Part shown: piece by piece, positions 7,000-8,672 of the stretch | Position numbering within the stretch: position 1 is the first letter of the stretch | Layout: the number at the start of each line of letters is the position of its first letter | Assembly: GCA_016934875.1 (NCBI GenBank) | Contig: JAFGSC010000336.1 | Coordinates: 1-8,672, forward strand | From: Candidatus Atribacteria bacterium | GTDB lineage: Bacteria > Atribacterota > Phoenicimicrobiia > Phoenicimicrobiales > Stramentimicrobiaceae | Direction of reading: 5' to 3' | DNA length: 8,672 nucleotides | The notes under the pieces: generated by a model | What the model was told of the DNA's origin: nothing | Database searches by the model: none | Seen by the model: the letters and a program-made list of their open reading frames with translations, nothing else | Program-made: the position numbers and the translations under genes

Positions 7000-7200
7000 C
7001 TATTTTGCTTTAGCTTCTGCACTTTTCTTTTCTGGTATAATCCTCTCTCCATTATAGTAACCGCATGAAGGACAAACATGATGAGGTAATTTATATTCAT
7101 GGCATCTAGGACATTCAATTAAATTTATTGGCTTTGCAGTCCAATGGGTTCTTCTTTTATTTTTTCTTGACTTTGATATTTTTCTTTTTGGTAAGGCCAC
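7000..7200 (-). CDS. rpmF: 50S ribosomal protein L32, zinc-ribbon form
   Basis: L32 is a small basic protein of the large ribosomal subunit. The 66 residues begin MALPKRKISKSRKNKRRTHW, the standard family opening, and contain a zinc ribbon with Cys30-x2-Cys33 and Cys43-x2-Cys46, so this is the zinc-binding rather than the cysteine-less paralogue. The tail is lysine- and alanine-rich. The start is GTG at 7198-7200, supported by a perfect AAGGAGG 7 to 8 bases upstream. It has its own promoter (7258-7286) and terminator (6890-6940), so it looks monocistronic. The yceD (DUF177) gene that usually precedes rpmF is not present between it and pta. Confidence 0.98.
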   Translation of the reverse strand: MALPKRKISKSRKNKRRTHWTAKPINLIECPRCHEYKLPHHVCPSCGYYNGERIIPEKKSAEAKAK

Positions 7201-7257
7201 CTTGCTTCCTCCTTGTTAAAATCATATAACATTTATTATCATTAGCCACAAAACATA

Positions 7258-7286
7258 ATTATATAAAATAATTTTATATTTTTCAA
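7258..7286 (-). promoter_or_regulatory. Sigma-A promoter of rpmF
   Basis: On the minus strand TTGAAA (7281-7286), a 17-base spacer and a perfect TATAAT (7258-7263) form a near-consensus promoter. Transcription would start near 7251, giving a leader of about 50 bases with the AAGGAGG site. The spacer and the first half of the -10 box form an AT-only 19-base palindrome, ATATAAAATTATTTTATAT (7261-7279), which may be a binding site or simply a product of base composition. Confidence 0.75.
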
Positions 7287-7339
7287 ATTATTTTGTCTTT
7301 AAAACAAATTTATTTTCTCTCTTATCCTATTTGGGTTAA

Positions 7340-8341
7340 CTAAATGCCTTGTGCTTGCAGTGCAGTAATTGCAACGACATTAGCTATATCTTCGGATGTA
7401 CATCCTCTTGACAAATCATTTACTGGCTTTCTCATACCTTGTGAAATTGGGCCGATTGCTTCAGCATTTGCTAATCTTTGCACCAATTTATAGCCAATAT
7501 TTGCTGCTTGCAAATCAGGAAATATTAGTACATTCGCCCTTCCTGCAATTTCGCTACCCGGAGCTTTCCTTCTACCTATTTCAGGAATTAAAGCTGCATC
7601 TACCTGTAATTCACCATCAACTTTTAAATTTGGATTCTTTGCTTTGATAATCTCTGTTGCCTTGATAACCTTATCAACTAACGGATGCTTTGCACTCCCT
7701 TTTGTAGAAAAAGATAACATAGCAACTCTTGGCTCTACGCCCATTAATACCCTTGCTGTACTAGCGCTAGCTATGGCTATATCCGCCAGTTCTTCAGCAT
7801 CCGGATCAGGAAATAGCGCGCAATCCGCAAAAAGAATCGCTCCATTCTCTCCATAATTACAGTTAGGAACAACCATGATAAATGAGCTTGAGACAATTTT
7901 TACCCCTATGGCTGTCTTAATGGTTTGCAAAGCTGGTCTAAATACGTCACCAGTCGCATGAATGGATCCTGCTACCAAGCCATCTGCATCCCCTTGATAA
8001 ACCATCAAGGCACCGTAATAAAGTGAGTCTTTCAATAGTTTACTGGCTTCTTCTGCCGTCATTCCTTTGTTCTTCCTAATATCATAATATACTTTAGCAT
8101 AATTTTCATATTCTTTCGAAGACTCTGGTTCAATGATTTCGATCTCTTTCGGAAAGTTAATGTTCATTTGTTTTGCAGTATCTCTGATATTTTTTTCGTT
8201 CCCTAGAAATACTAATTCAGCAAACTTTTCTCGGTAAACTATACTGGCTGCTTCGATCATCCTAGGTTCTTCCCCTTCAGGTAAAACAATTTTTTTAATA
8301 TTTTCTTTAGCCTTATTTCTCAGTTTTTCCGAAATTTCCAT
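7340..8341 (-). CDS. pta: Phosphate acetyltransferase (phosphotransacetylase)
   Basis: Pta interconverts acetyl-CoA plus phosphate and acetyl phosphate plus CoA, the step that with acetate kinase yields ATP and acetate in fermenting bacteria. The protein has 333 residues, the size of the short single-domain Pta, without the long N-terminal extension of the enterobacterial enzyme. Landmarks are IVLPEGEEPRMIEAA near the N-terminus, DGLVAGSIHATGDVFRPALQ, CALFPDPDAEELADIAIASA, MLSFSTKGSA and, near the C-terminus, NDLSRGCTSEDI (Ser311-Arg312), matching the catalytic Ser-Arg pair known from the Methanosarcina enzyme. I start at ATG 8339-8341, which gives the usual short lead into the first helix and has GGGGGA about 10 bases upstream; a TTG at 8357-8359 would add six residues but lacks a ribosome binding site. 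ackA, normally adjacent, does not follow it. No convincing terminator was seen after the TAG at 7340-7342. Confidence 0.96.
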   Translation of the reverse strand: MEISEKLRNKAKENIKKIVLPEGEEPRMIEAASIVYREKFAELVFLGNEKNIRDTAKQMNINFPKEIEIIEPESSKEYENYAKVYYDIRKNKGMTAEEASKLLKDSLYYGALMVYQGDADGLVAGSIHATGDVFRPALQTIKTAIGVKIVSSSFIMVVPNCNYGENGAILFADCALFPDPDAEELADIAIASASTARVLMGVEPRVAMLSFSTKGSAKHPLVDKVIKATEIIKAKNPNLKVDGELQVDAALIPEIGRRKAPGSEIAGRANVLIFPDLQAANIGYKLVQRLANAEAIGPISQGMRKPVNDLSRGCTSEDIANVVAITALQAQGI

Positions 8342-8672
8342 AATAGCTACATCCCCCAAAATTATTCTTTATGATATTTTTTAAATATTTTTATTTAAAA
8401 ATCATACGTTACATTTTTTCTTTTCTATAATATCCCTATAAGGATAGAAAAGAATATCTTATTCTACATCATGAAATGATTCATCTGATCAATTGATCTT
8501 CTAAAAATTAAAATAAACATTTCCCTGAGATTCATTATATAATATTGAATGACATTGGTAGATTCATTCTACTATGATCATAACACCAAACGTCTTGCTG
8601 AATAGAAAAGGGTTTTGCTGTCAAAACAATAATCTAAAAACGTGCTGTATAATTGTAACACAGATTTATTAA
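8342..8672. other. AT-rich intergenic region upstream of pta, no gene recognised
   Basis: No convincing coding frame, tRNA or known riboswitch is visible in these 331 bases. On the minus strand a 23-codon frame begins at an ATG near 8536 but has no ribosome binding site. A TATAAT-like box occurs near 8537-8542 without a recognisable -35 partner, so I do not call a promoter. Structure that is visible includes the hairpin at 8418-8454, the perfect palindrome GATCAATTGATC (8487-8498), GTAGA/TCTAC (8558-8572), GTTTTG-CTGT-CAAAAC (8612-8627) and three copies of GATTCAT (8478, 8529, 8561). Confidence 0.6.
8418..8454. repeat. Inverted repeat / hairpin in the pta leader
   Basis: TTCTTTTCTAT (8418-8428) is the exact reverse complement of ATAGAAAAGAA (8444-8454), an 11-bp stem with a 15-base loop. 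An alternative fold on the pta-sense strand pairs TTCTTTTC with GAAAAGAA and TATCC with GGATA, leaving a 5-base bulge and a six-base loop. Neither strand has a T run directly after the stem, so it does not look like a terminator. It could be an mRNA-stabilising leader hairpin or a protein-binding site. Confidence 0.5.

Noticed and set aside
7396..7856. Two plus-strand frames opposite pta
   Set aside because: Both lie within the conserved Pta coding sequence and show no recognisable domain.
8465..8538. Possible 23-residue peptide on the minus strand upstream of pta
   Set aside because: It starts at an ATG within an AT-rich stretch without a ribosome binding site, and the composition is unremarkable.
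8600..8627. TTGACA and GTTTTG/CAAAAC hairpin as a pta promoter or upstream terminator
   Set aside because: No -10 box occurs at 16-18 bases from the TTGACA, and the 6-bp stem is followed by an interrupted T run, so neither reading is supported.
1..8672. Novel defence, mobile or biosynthetic system
   Set aside because: All substantial frames are accounted for by well-known housekeeping genes on one strand; no transposase, recombinase, direct-repeat array or unknown gene is present.

Overview
The window is a low-GC (about one third G+C by eye) chromosomal housekeeping segment, and every gene I can support lies on the minus strand. Gene content and order point to a Firmicutes-type bacterium, probably Clostridia-like: a FapR-type lipid regulator, an L32 protein with a four-cysteine zinc ribbon, and the block acpP-rnc-smc-ftsY-ffh. 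I cannot name the species.

In the direction of transcription (high to low coordinates) the layout is as follows. There is a 331-bp AT-rich leader with hairpins and palindromes but no gene (8342-8672). Next come pta (phosphate acetyltransferase, 7340-8341) and rpmF (L32, 7000-7200), which has its own promoter and an intrinsic terminator. A second strong promoter, overlapped by inverted repeats, starts the operon fapR (6138-6722), acpP (5875-6108), rnc (5115 to about 5777-5823), smc (1512-5102), ftsY (599-1516) and ffh (1-521, cut by the window edge). A third promoter sits at the ftsY/ffh junction.

The genes join two themes. FapR and acyl carrier protein belong to fatty-acid synthesis and its malonyl-CoA-sensing control. 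RNase III, SMC, FtsY and Ffh cover RNA processing, chromosome organisation and SRP-dependent membrane targeting. FtsY and Ffh are the two GTPase partners of the SRP pathway. The usual genes between fapR and acpP (plsX, fabH/D/G), fabF after acpP, yceD before rpmF and ylxM between ftsY and ffh are all missing, so this is a compacted version of a familiar neighbourhood.

I found no previously undescribed system, mobile element, CRISPR array or RNA gene. The points worth a second look are small-scale: an apparent AUU start for ftsY overlapping the smc stop codon; a six-G run that puts the well-placed rnc start ATG out of frame by one base; a near-consensus promoter for ffh whose -35 box covers the ftsY stop codon; a candidate FapR autoregulatory operator; and an SMC protein whose hinge glycines and ABC signature differ from the usual motifs.
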